Notes: a model not told the origin generated them from the sequence alone. Positions 51,995 through 61,684 are shown, counted from the first letter of the stretch. The stretch is 64,000 nt of DNA from Heliomicrobium undosum (GCF_009877425.1 NZ_WXEY01000001.1:357832-421831); one strand, 5' to 3'. Numbers and translations: made by a program.

Positions 51995-52783
51995 CTATTG
52001 CAAGAACAAGAATGAGTAGAGGATATCGCCCAGCCGGCTGCCCAAGATAAGATATACGGCAAAATAACCAATCGCCAAAAATGGACCGAAAGGCACCTCC
52101 GTTTTTCGTGTCCATTTCCCTGCAACCATGCCGGCGATGCCAACGACGCTGCCGATCAGCGCGGCGAGGGTCATTGCCCAGAGCGCGCCGGGCCAGCCGA
52201 GCATCAATCCGAAAACAAAGGCAAACTTTACATCGCCCAGCCCTAATCCACCGTTGCTAAACCAAAAAACAGCGAAAAGGAGCGCTGCACCGAAACCGGC
52301 GCCCAGCAGACTGTTCAAGATGATGGAAACATCGCCGTTTGCCCCATGAACCTTCCAACCCAGCCAGACTGCGATGGGCAATAAGGCAACCAGCAACACG
52401 GCGTTTGGGATGATTTTATGATGCAAATCGATAATGGCGATGACGATGAGAAAGGCGGCCATTGCGGCGGCAGCCGCCCAGTCAGAAGATATGCCGCCGT
52501 AAAAAGCGTAAAGCCCCGCGAAGATGGCGCCGGTCAACGCCTCAACAAGGGGATACTGAATCGATACGGCTTCACCACAGCCGCGGCATTTGCCTTGCTG
52601 TATCACGTAACTGGCAATGGGAATGAGTTCGGCGGGCGGCAAAGGCCGCCCGCACGATACACAATGGGAACCGGGAAAGACGATTGACTCGCCCCGCGGA
52701 ATGCGATAGATGCAGACATTCAGGAAGGAGCCCATGATCGCCCCGCTGAGAAAGACCCACCATAAGGGAAGAATCGTCTCCAT
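51995..52783 (-). CDS. pilD: Prepilin peptidase/N-methyltransferase PilD
   Basis: 262 residues. Amino end GSFLNVCIYRIPRGESIVFPGSHC with the cytoplasmic zinc tetracysteine CVSC...CRGC, then about seven TM helices with the two catalytic aspartates in IIDLHHKIIPN and GLGDVKFAF. It cleaves and N-methylates all prepilins of both operons (no second pilD is in the window). The ATG overlaps the pilin stop (TAATG). Confidence 0.95.
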   Translation of the reverse strand: METILPLWWVFLSGAIMGSFLNVCIYRIPRGESIVFPGSHCVSCGRPLPPAELIPIASYVIQQGKCRGCGEAVSIQYPLVEALTGAIFAGLYAFYGGISSDWAAAAAMAAFLIVIAIIDLHHKIIPNAVLLVALLPIAVWLGWKVHGANGDVSIILNSLLGAGFGAALLFAVFWFSNGGLGLGDVKFAFVFGLMLGWPGALWAMTLAALIGSVVGIAGMVAGKWTRKTEVPFGPFLAIGYFAVYLILGSRLGDILYSFLFLQ

Positions 52784-53286
52784 TAGAAGCCGGCTGTTGA
52801 CGTTACCAGCGTGTTGTTGTTAGCCGTGTCAACCCAGATGATCATTCTATACGTACCTGCTGTGTTCGCAGGTCCAGCACAACCGATGGTAGCGGCTCTC
52901 GTGCCGGCGGGAAGGTTGGGTGTCACCGTAGCATCCGCAGTAGTTGTAGCCGTATACGCATAGGTGTAGACATGACCCCAGGGGTCATTCGTTTCGTCGA
53001 TCTCGTTGTCCAGATAACGGCCAGTTTCCAGAACATTGTTAGTGCTGATATCCGTATCCGAGGGCATAGCGGCGTGTTCAATGTAGTACGAACGAATTGC
53101 CGTTTCAAAGGCTTTGAAGTCATTGCGCACACCGGCAACCCGAGCGCGATCGGAAGAGTTCCCCAGACGGGGCACCAGGACTGCAAAAAGCACGCCAATG
53201 ATTGCGACAACGATCATCAATTCGATCAAAGAGAAGCCCTTTTGTTCCCTGGCTTTCGCCATTCTTTTTTGCCAGAATTCCAACAT
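52783..53286 (-). CDS. pilA: Major type IV pilin (GspG/PilA-like)
   Basis: 167 residues from ATG (53284-53286), nine bases after GAGGAGG; two earlier ATGs are too close to the site. Leader to REQKG, then FSLIELMIVVAIIGVLFAVLVPRLG with Glu5. Soluble domain VRNDFKAFETAIRSYYIEHAAMPSDTD, NDPWGHVYTYAY and a disulfide-free Ala/Thr-rich end. By position and helix this is the structural pilin of operon B. Confidence 0.9.
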   Translation of the reverse strand: MLEFWQKRMAKAREQKGFSLIELMIVVAIIGVLFAVLVPRLGNSSDRARVAGVRNDFKAFETAIRSYYIEHAAMPSDTDISTNNVLETGRYLDNEIDETNDPWGHVYTYAYTATTTADATVTPNLPAGTRAATIGCAGPANTAGTYRMIIWVDTANNNTLVTSTAGF

Positions 53287-53365
53287 CTTCATCATCCTCC
53301 TCGTTATTGGTGTTATGGGTTGCCAGGAGCCCTTGGAATAAAACCGGCGCCCGTCACTGTTCTGT

Positions 53366-54610
53366 TTATTTGGCGCCGACGCTGCTGATCACCTCGAAAA
53401 TCGGCAGCAACATGGCAATGACCAGCACCGCGACCATCCCGCCCAGAATGACCAGCATGATAGGTTCAATGATACTGGAAAGCCGGCCGACAATCCCATT
53501 GACCTCCATCTCGTAGTAGTCGGAGACTTTTTCTAACATGACATCCAATGCGCCCGTTTCTTCTCCAACCGCTATCATCTGTACCACCATCGGCGGGAAG
53601 ATCCCTGTCTTGCGCAGCGGCTCTGCCAGGCCCTGCCCTTTGCGAATGCTATCCCGGGTATTCATCACCCCCTTGGATACCGCCAGATTGCCGGCGGTCT
53701 TTTCGACGACTTCCAGCGCCTGCATCATCGGAACGCCGCTGCGAATCAGCGTGCCCAAGGTGCGGCAAAAGCGAGAGACGGACACCTTGAGCAGCATATC
53801 GCCAAATACGGGAACCTTGAGTGTATACCCATCGGCCAACAACCGGATGTGCGGCGTTTTGAGCAATTCGCGAAAAAACAGGTAAAGCGCCAGGACGCCC
53901 AACAGGGCAGTCCACCAGTAACTTTTCACCCATTCAGAGAGATCAAGCACCGTTTTGGTCAGCGCTGGCAGCTCAGCGCCGAGGTTGCCCAGCACACTGG
54001 TGAAACGGGGGATGACAAAACCGAGAATAAAAGCGACGGCCATAATCCCGATAAAGAAGACGACCGCAGGATAGGTGAGCGCCGATTTGACTTTGCTTCT
54101 TGTTTCACTATCCTTTTCAAAATGGGTGGCCAGACGCTGCAGCACCTCTTCGAGAACGCCTCCAAGTTCGCCGGCCTCGATCATGTGCACGAACATCTCG
54201 GGAAAAACATCAGGATGGAAACCTACTGCCTGAGAGAGGTTGTATCCGCGCTGCAAATCTCCGGCGATAGCGATCAAGGCTTGACGCAATTTCGGGTGCT
54301 CCGATTGCTGGATCAGGATCGACAGGGCGCTGTGAATGGGAACACCAGCATTTACCAAGGTAGAGAGTTGCCGGCAAAAGACAGCCAGATCCTTCGCAGG
54401 CACCTTGCGGCGAAACAGAGAAAAAGAAACCCCGGAAGAAGCGCTTGCCGCCTCTCCTTTGACTGTTCCTTCCTTGTCTTCTCGCACCTCAATTACAAAA
54501 AGACCCTGTTCACGCAGCATCAAGGCGACCGACTTTGCTGATTCTTCCTGAATCGCGCCCTCCCGCACCGTCCCCCGGCTATCACGTGCTCGATAACGGT
54601 ATGTTGCCAT
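53366..54610 (-). CDS. pilC: PilC platform protein (operon B)
   Basis: 414 residues from ATG (54608-54610; GAGGTGG upstream). MATYRYRARDSRGTVREGAIQ is the classic PilC beginning; two GspF domains (LAVFCRQLSTLVNAGVPIHSALSIL; VSRFCRTLGTLIRSGVPMMQALEVVEKTAGN) and three TM helices. Paralogue of the operon A protein at 46252-47478. Confidence 0.95.
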   Translation of the reverse strand: MATYRYRARDSRGTVREGAIQEESAKSVALMLREQGLFVIEVREDKEGTVKGEAASASSGVSFSLFRRKVPAKDLAVFCRQLSTLVNAGVPIHSALSILIQQSEHPKLRQALIAIAGDLQRGYNLSQAVGFHPDVFPEMFVHMIEAGELGGVLEEVLQRLATHFEKDSETRSKVKSALTYPAVVFFIGIMAVAFILGFVIPRFTSVLGNLGAELPALTKTVLDLSEWVKSYWWTALLGVLALYLFFRELLKTPHIRLLADGYTLKVPVFGDMLLKVSVSRFCRTLGTLIRSGVPMMQALEVVEKTAGNLAVSKGVMNTRDSIRKGQGLAEPLRKTGIFPPMVVQMIAVGEETGALDVMLEKVSDYYEMEVNGIVGRLSSIIEPIMLVILGGMVAVLVIAMLLPIFEVISSVGAK

Positions 54611-54797
54611 CTGTTCCACCTCAGCATCGGGGTTTAGCAGGGGCAGAGCCTGCAAAAGGAAAATGGGCCTAAAATCCTATTGACAGACAACGCCTTTGTG
54701 TACTCATTTTAATTCTATTGGGACGTCTTTGCAAAGAGATTTTTTTAGCCATTACATGTACTTTAATAAATCTTTAAACCTGACTAGGGCTCCCGAC

Positions 54798-55889
54798 TCA
54801 ATACATATCCATCATGTACCGCAACAGCGCATCAGGGTCGGCGACCTTTTTCACCGCCTCTTCTCGGGAAACGATCCCTTTGGTCACCAGATTCTTCAAG
54901 GCCATGTACATGGTCTGCATGCCGAGTTTGCCGCCCGTCTGAATCGCCGTGGCGATTTGATGCGTCTTGCCCTCCCGGATCAGGTTGCGGATGGCCGTCG
55001 TGCAAACCATGATCTCCTGGGCTACGACACGCCCCTTGCCGTCGGCGCGAGGCAGCAGTTGCTGGCAGACGACCCCCTGCAGAACCGTGGCGAGTTGGAT
55101 GCGGATCTGGGCCTGTTGCCCCACATCGAAGACATCGATAATCCGGTCGATCGTCTGGGACACATCGTTGGTGTGGAGGGTGGCCATAACCAGGTGACCT
55201 GTCTCAGCCGCCGTGATGGCTGTGGCGATCGTCTCCAAGTCGCGCATCTCGCCAACAAGGATGACATCGGGATCCTCGCGCATCGCCGCCCGCAGCGCGC
55301 CGGCGAAGGAGTTTGAATCAAGCCCGATTTCCCGTTGGTTAACGATACTTTTGTTATGGCGGTGCAAAAATTCGATCGGATCTTCCAAGGTAATGATATG
55401 CTCGGCTCGCTCCGAGTTGATCAAGTCGATCATCGCGGCCAGGGTTGTCGACTTGCCGCTCCCGGTGGGCCCGGTGACGAGCACCAAGCCGTTGGGCCGG
55501 CGCGCCAAGGAAGCAAGAACCTCCGGCAGACCGAGTTCTCGAAAAGATGGGGGTTTTAGCGGGATAATCCGCAGCACCATGGCAGAACTTCCCCGCTGAC
55601 GGAAGGCGTTCACCCGGAAGCGCCCAATAGCGGGAACAGCGTAGGAAAGATCTGCTTCACCCTTCTGCTCGAACAGGGCGAGTTGTTTTTCGTTAAGGAT
55701 CTGACGGACCAGGGCGTCCGTGTCAGGCGGCATCAACGGACGAAACCAATCGCTATCGATGGGCGCGCCCAGTTCCTGCAGCGGTGTCAGTCTCCCGTTG
55801 ATCCGGAAGGATGGCATCCGTCCGACGGTGATATGCACATCCGAGGCTTTGTTCTGAGCGGCCAGCATCAGGAGATCATTGATTTCCAT
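54798..55889 (-). CDS. pilT: Pilus retraction ATPase PilT
   Basis: 363 residues from ATG (55887-55889; GGGGAGGG upstream). EINDLLMLAAQNKASDVHITVGRMPSFRINGRL, Walker A GPTGSGKSTTLAAMID, IITLEDPIEFLH, the PilT-specific AMREDPDVILVGEMRDLETIATAITAAETGHLVMATLHTN and QLLPRADGKGRVVAQEIM. Presence implies retractile pili (twitching or DNA uptake). 142 bases separate it from pilC. Confidence 0.95.
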   Translation of the reverse strand: MEINDLLMLAAQNKASDVHITVGRMPSFRINGRLTPLQELGAPIDSDWFRPLMPPDTDALVRQILNEKQLALFEQKGEADLSYAVPAIGRFRVNAFRQRGSSAMVLRIIPLKPPSFRELGLPEVLASLARRPNGLVLVTGPTGSGKSTTLAAMIDLINSERAEHIITLEDPIEFLHRHNKSIVNQREIGLDSNSFAGALRAAMREDPDVILVGEMRDLETIATAITAAETGHLVMATLHTNDVSQTIDRIIDVFDVGQQAQIRIQLATVLQGVVCQQLLPRADGKGRVVAQEIMVCTTAIRNLIREGKTHQIATAIQTGGKLGMQTMYMALKNLVTKGIVSREEAVKKVADPDALLRYMMDMY

Positions 55890-55906
55890 GGAGGATTCCC
55901 TCCCCA

Positions 55907-57619
55907 CTATTCATTGACATAGGCGACGCGCAGGATTTCCTGCACCGTGGTCAAACCCTGTCGCACCTTGTTCAAGCCGTCTTGACTGATCGGAATCATC
56001 CCATCACGGATAGCCTGGGCGGCAATAGCGTCGGCAGAGGCCCTTTCCATGATCAATTTGCGCTGTGCCGACGTGATGGTCAGGACCTCATGAATGGCGA
56101 CCCGTTTCCGATAGCCCGTATTGTTGCAGGCCATGCAACCGCGTCCCCGGAAGAGGGTCAGCGGCGCGTCGTCGGGAACACCCAGGTAGATCCGTTCGGC
56201 CGATCCCGGTTCCGGGGTGTAGGGGCGCTTGCAGTTGGCGCAGACGCGACGCACGAGCCGCTGGGCCACGACCCCGACGAGGGAGGAGGCGACCAGGAAG
56301 GGCTCAACGCCCATATCGATCAGCCGGTTGACGGAGCCGGCTGCGTCATTGGTATGTAGGGTGGAAAAGACAAGGTGGCCCGTCGTCGCCGCCCGGACGC
56401 CGATCTCAGCCGTCTCCCGGTCACGGATCTCCCCGACGAGGATAACGTCAGGGTCCTGGCGGAGGACGGAGCGGAGACCGCTGGCAAAGTCGAGGCCGGC
56501 CCGCATGTTCACCTGCACCTGGTTGACGCCGTCCAGCACGTACTCGACGGGATCCTCGATGGTGACAATGTTTTTCTCGGGCGTGTTGATCTCGTTGATC
56601 GATGCGTAGAGGGTCGTCGTCTTTCCCGAGCCCGTCGGCCCCGTGATCAGCACCATACCGTAGGGGTTGCGGACCAGCATCTCATACCTCTTCAGCGTCT
56701 CTTCCTGGAAACCCAGTTGACGCAGGTCAAAGAGCACATTGCTCTTGTCGAGAAGGCGGATGACGCATTTTTCGCCGTGGATGGCCGGCAGGGTGGAGAC
56801 GCGCAGGTCGATCATCTTGTCGCCCAATTTGGTTTGAATCCGCCCGTCCTGAGGGAGGCGTTTTTCGGCGATGTTCATCTTGGCCAGCAGCTTGATCCGC
56901 GACAGCAAAGCTGGGTGGGATGCCTTGGGCAACGTCAGCACATCGCGGAGGATGCCGTCACAGCGGAAGCGGACCCGCACGCCCCCCTCCTGAGGCTCCA
57001 CGTGGATATCGCTGGCGCCTTCTTTCGCTCCCTGCTGCAGGATCGTGTTGACAACCCGGATGATGGGCGCGTCGCCGACAGCGGTGATCCGCTCCAACTC
57101 GCCCAGGTCGATGATGGCGCTTTCCTCTTCGGTGCGGTTGGCTTCCACCTCCAACCGCTTGATGTCCGCTTCCTGATCCTCATTCAACCCGTAGATCTTT
57201 TCAAATACCTGGTCGAGTTCTTCCTCGGCCACAATCGCCTGGTCGATCTCCAGGTTGGTGGCCATCTTGATGTCATCGAGGGCCAGCAGGTTCAAGGGAT
57301 CGGCCATGGCCACCGTCAGCCGGTTCCCTACGCGCTTGACTGGCAGGCACTTGTGTCGCCGGCAGAGGTTCTCCGGAAGCAGTTTGAACACTTCCGGGTT
57401 CAGTTGATAATGGAGCAGCGAGATCGTCGGAATCCCCAACTGGAACTCTAGGACCTCGTTGATCATCTGCGGGGTCACAAAACCGAGGCGGACAAGCGCT
57501 TGGCCCAGGCGTTCCCCTTTTCGCCGCTGTTCGGCCAGCGCCTGCTGGAGCTGCTCGTCTGTGATCAGGTTGTATTCTTTTAAGAGGTCACCTAACTTCC
57601 GCCGGTTCGTCGCTGCCAT
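55907..57619 (-). CDS. pilB: Pilus extension ATPase PilB (operon B)
   Basis: 570 residues, full length: N-terminal MshEN domain (KLGDLLKEYNLITDEQLQQALAEQRRKGERLGQALVRLGFV, a fold that can bind c-di-GMP), then GPTGSGKTTTLYASINEI, IVTIEDPVEYVLDGVNQVQV, RQDPDVILVGEIRDRETAEIGVRAATTGHLVFSTLHTND and the zinc site CANC...CMAC. ATG at 57617-57619 with AGGGGGT upstream; it lies inside the last 32 bases of aroB, so the pilus operon may read through from the aro genes. Confidence 0.96.
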   Translation of the reverse strand: MAATNRRKLGDLLKEYNLITDEQLQQALAEQRRKGERLGQALVRLGFVTPQMINEVLEFQLGIPTISLLHYQLNPEVFKLLPENLCRRHKCLPVKRVGNRLTVAMADPLNLLALDDIKMATNLEIDQAIVAEEELDQVFEKIYGLNEDQEADIKRLEVEANRTEEESAIIDLGELERITAVGDAPIIRVVNTILQQGAKEGASDIHVEPQEGGVRVRFRCDGILRDVLTLPKASHPALLSRIKLLAKMNIAEKRLPQDGRIQTKLGDKMIDLRVSTLPAIHGEKCVIRLLDKSNVLFDLRQLGFQEETLKRYEMLVRNPYGMVLITGPTGSGKTTTLYASINEINTPEKNIVTIEDPVEYVLDGVNQVQVNMRAGLDFASGLRSVLRQDPDVILVGEIRDRETAEIGVRAATTGHLVFSTLHTNDAAGSVNRLIDMGVEPFLVASSLVGVVAQRLVRRVCANCKRPYTPEPGSAERIYLGVPDDAPLTLFRGRGCMACNNTGYRKRVAIHEVLTITSAQRKLIMERASADAIAAQAIRDGMIPISQDGLNKVRQGLTTVQEILRVAYVNE

Positions 57620-58811
57620 CACAGACCCCCTGGATTTCTTCGATCACCTGGAGCGCCAAGCCGAGGGATACATCAGTGAGGACACGGCATTGACCGATCG
57701 CCCCGGGCAGGATAAAGGTGACCTGATCGTCGCGGTTCTTTTTGTCCATGGCCAGCGCCTTACGCCAGTCCTCAGCGGGAAAGGCGGGAAAATGGGCGGG
57801 CAGCCCTGCGGCCTTGACGAGGTTGCGGACCCGGGACGTCACCGTTTCGGGGAGACCGAGGACGAATTCGGCCAACCGGCAGGCGGCGATCAGTCCGACG
57901 GCGACGGCTTCGCCGTGGCGGTAGGTCTGATAGCCGGTGAGCGTCTCGAGGGCATGGCCAAAGGTGTGGCCGAGGTTCAGGATCGCCCGAAGGCCCGATT
58001 CCCGCTCATCTTGCTCCACAACGCCGGCCTTCGTCCGGCAGCAGTCAGCGACAACGCGCCGGAGCGCCGCCGCATCGAGGCGCAGCACATCGGCGCCAGA
58101 GGTTTCGAGAAAGGCAAACAAGGCGGGATCGCCCAGCAGGGCCGTCTTGATCACCTCGCCGTAGCCGGCGCGGACCTCCCGTGCCGGGAGCGTGGACAGG
58201 GTGTCCGTATCGATGATCACCCGCTTGGGCTGATAGAAGGCGCCGATCAGGTTTTTGCCTTCGCGGTGATTGACACCCACCTTGCCGCCTACACTGGAGT
58301 CCACCTGGGACAGGAGCGTCGTCGGGACCTGGACGAAGTCGATTCCCCGCATGTAGGTGGCGGCCAAAAATCCGGCCACATCACCCACGATGCCGCCGCC
58401 GAGGGCGACCACAGCCGACGTGCGGTTCAGCCGGGCCTCCACACAGGCGTCATAGAGGGCGGCCACCGTCTCGATGCGCTTATGGTCCTCCCCGTCGGGG
58501 ATTTCCTTCGTGGCGACGGAAAAACCGGCCTTTTTCAAGGACTGGCGCAGCTTTTCGCCCCAGAGGTTATTGACGATCGCGTTTGTTACAATCAGGATCT
58601 TGTTTCCCCGCACCGTTCCGGCCAATCGCTCGCCGGCTTGGGACAGCAACCCGGCGCCGATTTCGATGGGATAGGCGCGATCGCCTAGACCCACCTCCAC
58701 CCGAGTGATCGCCTCCGCGACCGTCGTCGTCATTGCTTCCTTTGACCTCGTTGCTGCTTTCGTTGTCTTTGCTTCATTCGTTGTCGTTGCTTCCGTCTTG
58801 GCTCCCGTCAT
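57588..58811 (-). CDS. aroB: 3-dehydroquinate synthase
   Basis: 407 residues. NAD-dependent enzyme with ALGGGIVGDVAGFLAATYMRGIDFVQVPTTLLSQVDSSVGGKVGVNH, NLIGAFYQPKRV, RAGYGEVIKTALL and the zinc ligands LNLGHTFGHALE and YRHGEAVAVG. Second step of the shikimate pathway. The first 35 residues (TEATTTNEAKTTKAATRSKEAMTTT) are a low-complexity Thr/Lys/Ala extension coded by a short degenerate DNA repeat; the ATG overlaps the aroK stop (TAATG), and M27 is an alternative start. Confidence 0.95.
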   Translation of the reverse strand: MTGAKTEATTTNEAKTTKAATRSKEAMTTTVAEAITRVEVGLGDRAYPIEIGAGLLSQAGERLAGTVRGNKILIVTNAIVNNLWGEKLRQSLKKAGFSVATKEIPDGEDHKRIETVAALYDACVEARLNRTSAVVALGGGIVGDVAGFLAATYMRGIDFVQVPTTLLSQVDSSVGGKVGVNHREGKNLIGAFYQPKRVIIDTDTLSTLPAREVRAGYGEVIKTALLGDPALFAFLETSGADVLRLDAAALRRVVADCCRTKAGVVEQDERESGLRAILNLGHTFGHALETLTGYQTYRHGEAVAVGLIAACRLAEFVLGLPETVTSRVRNLVKAAGLPAHFPAFPAEDWRKALAMDKKNRDDQVTFILPGAIGQCRVLTDVSLGLALQVIEEIQGVCDGSDEPAEVR

Positions 58812-59422
58812 TATTCGCCTCCTCCCTCAGCGCCTTCTTCGGCAAAGGTCCAGACCTCTCCCCGTTCCTCATTCCGGCCGCGCAGGTAGGAGAGGATAAC
58901 CTCGACGATCTCAGTGACAGTCCGGCGGGAGGTGTCCACCGTCATGTCGGCGCAGACATAGTAGGGCGCCCGCCTCGCCATCATTTCCTGGATATCGTCG
59001 ACACGGATGTCCTTTTTGATCAGCGGCCGGTGACCGCGGCGGGCGACCCTCGACCAGATCACCTCCGGTGTCGCCTCCAAACCGATGAGCACGCCATTTG
59101 ATCGCAGGGCCGCCACATTTTCCGGTCTAAGCACAATCCCGCCGCCTGTCGCCACGACGACCCCTTCCATGGCAGCCACTTTCCGCGCCATCAGCGTTTC
59201 CTCAGAGCGAAAGCGCACCTCGCCGTAGAGGTCGAAGATCTGGGCGATGGTGAGCCCAGTCACCTGTTCCACTTCCGCGTCTGTGTCCACATACCGGTAA
59301 CCCAAACGGGCGGCTAGGCGTCGGCCCACGGTGGACTTGCCTGTTCCCATAAAGCCGACGAGCACGATATTCTGTTTCCGCTGCCAATCGCTTTTTTCTT
59401 CAACATACATATGTCTTTCCAT
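58811..59422 (-). CDS. aroK: Shikimate kinase
   Basis: 203 residues from ATG (59420-59422), eight bases after GGAGG. NMP-kinase fold: VLVGFMGTGKSTVGRRLAARLG (Walker A), YVDTDAEVEQ, IFDLYGEVRFRSEE, VVATGGGIVLRPENV (shikimate site) and the lid RVARRGHRPLI. C-terminal tail is Glu/Gly-rich. Fifth step of the pathway, between aroC and aroB. Confidence 0.95.
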   Translation of the reverse strand: MERHMYVEEKSDWQRKQNIVLVGFMGTGKSTVGRRLAARLGYRYVDTDAEVEQVTGLTIAQIFDLYGEVRFRSEETLMARKVAAMEGVVVATGGGIVLRPENVAALRSNGVLIGLEATPEVIWSRVARRGHRPLIKKDIRVDDIQEMMARRAPYYVCADMTVDTSRRTVTEIVEVILSYLRGRNEERGEVWTFAEEGAEGGGE

Positions 59423-59446
59423 CCTCGGCGCCTCCATCTCAACCCC

Positions 59447-60628
59447 TCAGAAGCGCAGGGCCTGTTCCCGCATGGCGGCAACGCGCGCCTTCACCTGCTC
59501 AATCGTATCGCCGCCTGTCGTTTCGAGCAGGCTGTCGGCGATGACAAGAGCCAGGATGGCTTCGGCGACGACAGCAGCCGCCGGAACGGCGCAGGCGTCG
59601 GAGCGCTCCACCGAGGCGGCCACAGGCGAACGGCTGTCGATATCGACCGTCATCAAGGGCTTGTACAGGGTGGGGATGGGCTTCATGGCGATGCGGATGA
59701 CAACAGGGGCGCCGTTGCTGATGCCGCCCTCGATCCCGCCGGCGCGGTTCGTGTTCCGCCCATAGCCCTTTTCCGGGACGTAGTGAATTTCGTCGTGGAC
59801 CTGCGAACCGGGGCGCAGCGCCGCTTCAAAACCGAGGCCGATCTCGACGCCTTTGATGGCCTGAAGGCTCATCATGGCGCCTGCGATGCGTCCATCCAAC
59901 CGCCGGTCTCCCTGCACATGGCTGCCCACGCCCACAGGCATGCCCAAGACGGCCAGTTCAACGATGCCGCCCAGGCTGTCGCCGCCTGCTTTGGCCTGGT
60001 CGATGGCGGCGATCATCGCCTGTTCCAGTTCGGCTTCGACACAGCGGACCGGAGACTGTTCGGCCCGCGCGGCGAGGTCTGCCCATTCCTTCTCCGTCCG
60101 GTCAATGGGCCCGCCGCTTGCGGCCGCGTCCCCGATGGCTGTCACATGAGAACAGATCCGGATCCCCACTTCGGCCAGGAGCCGCCGGGCCAACGCCCCC
60201 GCGGCGACGCGGGCCGCCGTCTCCCGGGCGCTGGAACGTTCCAGGATATTGCGGATATCCCGTTGATCGTATTTGATAGCGCCGGCTAAATCAGCGTGAC
60301 CCGGCCGGGGTTGGGTCACCCGTCGCTCCGTCAGGTCCGCTTCTTCGCCGGCTGCCATGATGGCCGACCAGTTCTTCCAGTCCCGGTTTTCAATCTGAAG
60401 GCAGATAGGACCACCCAGGGTCCGCCCGCCCCGAATTCCCGAGAGGATCGCCGCCCGGTCCTTTTCAATGGCCATGCGACCTCCCCGGCCATGGCCCTTT
60501 TGCCGGCGCGCCAATTGTTCGTCGATGTCTTCCGCCTTAATGGAAAGACCGGCCACCATGCCCTCCACAATCACCGTCAACGCCAGCCCGTGCGATTCAC
60601 CAGCCGTCAAATAACGTAACGCCGCCAT
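59447..60628 (-). CDS. aroC: Chorismate synthase
   Basis: 393 residues. FMN enzyme signatures: TAGESHGLALTVIVEGMVAGL, RRQKGHGRGGRMAIE, RPGHADLAGAIKYD, RNILERSSARETAARVAAGALAR, GIEGGISNGAPVVIRIAMKP, and SDACAVPAAAVVAEAILALV. Final step of the pathway. ATG at 60626-60628 with AAGGGA upstream. Confidence 0.97.
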   Translation of the reverse strand: MAALRYLTAGESHGLALTVIVEGMVAGLSIKAEDIDEQLARRQKGHGRGGRMAIEKDRAAILSGIRGGRTLGGPICLQIENRDWKNWSAIMAAGEEADLTERRVTQPRPGHADLAGAIKYDQRDIRNILERSSARETAARVAAGALARRLLAEVGIRICSHVTAIGDAAASGGPIDRTEKEWADLAARAEQSPVRCVEAELEQAMIAAIDQAKAGGDSLGGIVELAVLGMPVGVGSHVQGDRRLDGRIAGAMMSLQAIKGVEIGLGFEAALRPGSQVHDEIHYVPEKGYGRNTNRAGGIEGGISNGAPVVIRIAMKPIPTLYKPLMTVDIDSRSPVAASVERSDACAVPAAAVVAEAILALVIADSLLETTGGDTIEQVKARVAAMREQALRF

Positions 60629-60749
60629 CTGCGCAAAATCCCTTCTTTATTCGAATCTGCCAATGTATGCTACCCGATTTCGTGAAGATTCCACGTTTCA
60701 CTTGTCTTTTCCTGCTCTTTCGCAATCCAGGCAGGATGCAAATTCTCCC

Positions 60750-61646
60750 TCAATTCCCTGTAGCCTTGGCCAGCGCCTCCGCCATTGTTGCGACCGGCGC
60801 CTCCCGGCCGGTCCATAATGCAAAGGCAGCCGCTCCCTGATGCAACAGCATGGGAAGACCGTTCTGGCAGCGGCAGCCCAGGGACCGGGCCGTTAACAGC
60901 AACGCCGTTTCGGGCGGGTTGTAGACCAGATCACAGACAAAAGGGCCGGGGGAGAGCCATCGCTCGGGGGGAAGCGGGTAAGGGATGACGCCATCCCCTT
61001 TCACCATCCCTGACGAGGTGGCGTTGACGACAAGGTCGGCCGCCTTCGCGCAGTCGCGCAGGAATGCCTCGTCCCAGCCGCCGGCGCGCAAGGTCACCCC
61101 TTCGGCAGATCTGCTTTGGCGTAAGGAATCTAGCAAAGCTTCCGCCTTATCGGGCGTTCGATTCACGACTGTAAGGGAGCGCGCGCCCCCATCGAGAAGG
61201 GCAAAGGCAACAGCCCGGGCCGCGCCGCCGGATCCCAGCAGCAACACCGATGCGCCGGCAACGGAGAAACCATCCTGCGCCAGGCCGCGCAAAAAACCGG
61301 TCCCGTCGGTATTGTGCCCCGTCGTCTTTCCATCTGCGGAAATGACGATGGTGTTGACGGCGCCCAGTCGTTTTGCCGAGGGATCGACAAGGTCTAACAG
61401 GCTCACTACCTGCTCCTTGTGGGGAACGGTCACATTGGCGCCCCGGTATCCGAGCGCTGCCAGTCCCGCAACCGCCTTTTCCAGTTCTTCCGGCCTGACC
61501 GCATGGGCGCCGTATCGCCAGTTGAGCCCCAACCGTTCGAAAGCGGCGTTGTGCATGGCCGGTGAAAAGGAGTGTTTTACCGGATACCCCAACAGCGCCA
61601 CCCACTGCGTATGGCCGTCGATAGCGCCAACCATCGGGCGATCCAT
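60750..61646 (-). CDS. aroE: Shikimate dehydrogenase
   Basis: 298 residues from ATG (61644-61646), eight bases after GGGAGG; an ATG five codons earlier is part of that ribosome site. LLGYPVKHSFSPAMHNAAF, YRGANVTVPHKEQVVSLLD, the NADP loop LLGSGGAARAVAFALLDGGARSLTVVNRT, NATSSGM, and DLVYNPPETALL...NGLPMLLHQGAAAFALWTG. Fourth step of the pathway. 121 bases to aroC without obvious signals. Confidence 0.95.
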   Translation of the reverse strand: MDRPMVGAIDGHTQWVALLGYPVKHSFSPAMHNAAFERLGLNWRYGAHAVRPEELEKAVAGLAALGYRGANVTVPHKEQVVSLLDLVDPSAKRLGAVNTIVISADGKTTGHNTDGTGFLRGLAQDGFSVAGASVLLLGSGGAARAVAFALLDGGARSLTVVNRTPDKAEALLDSLRQSRSAEGVTLRAGGWDEAFLRDCAKAADLVVNATSSGMVKGDGVIPYPLPPERWLSPGPFVCDLVYNPPETALLLTARSLGCRCQNGLPMLLHQGAAAFALWTGREAPVATMAEALAKATGN

Positions 61647-61684
61647 CGCGATTCCTCCCATCTTCCAGTATCTCAGTCGCGCCG

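Noticed and set aside
57459..58688. Long plus-strand frame opposite aroB
   Set aside because: Shadow frame; AroB on the minus strand has all catalytic motifs and a coupled start.
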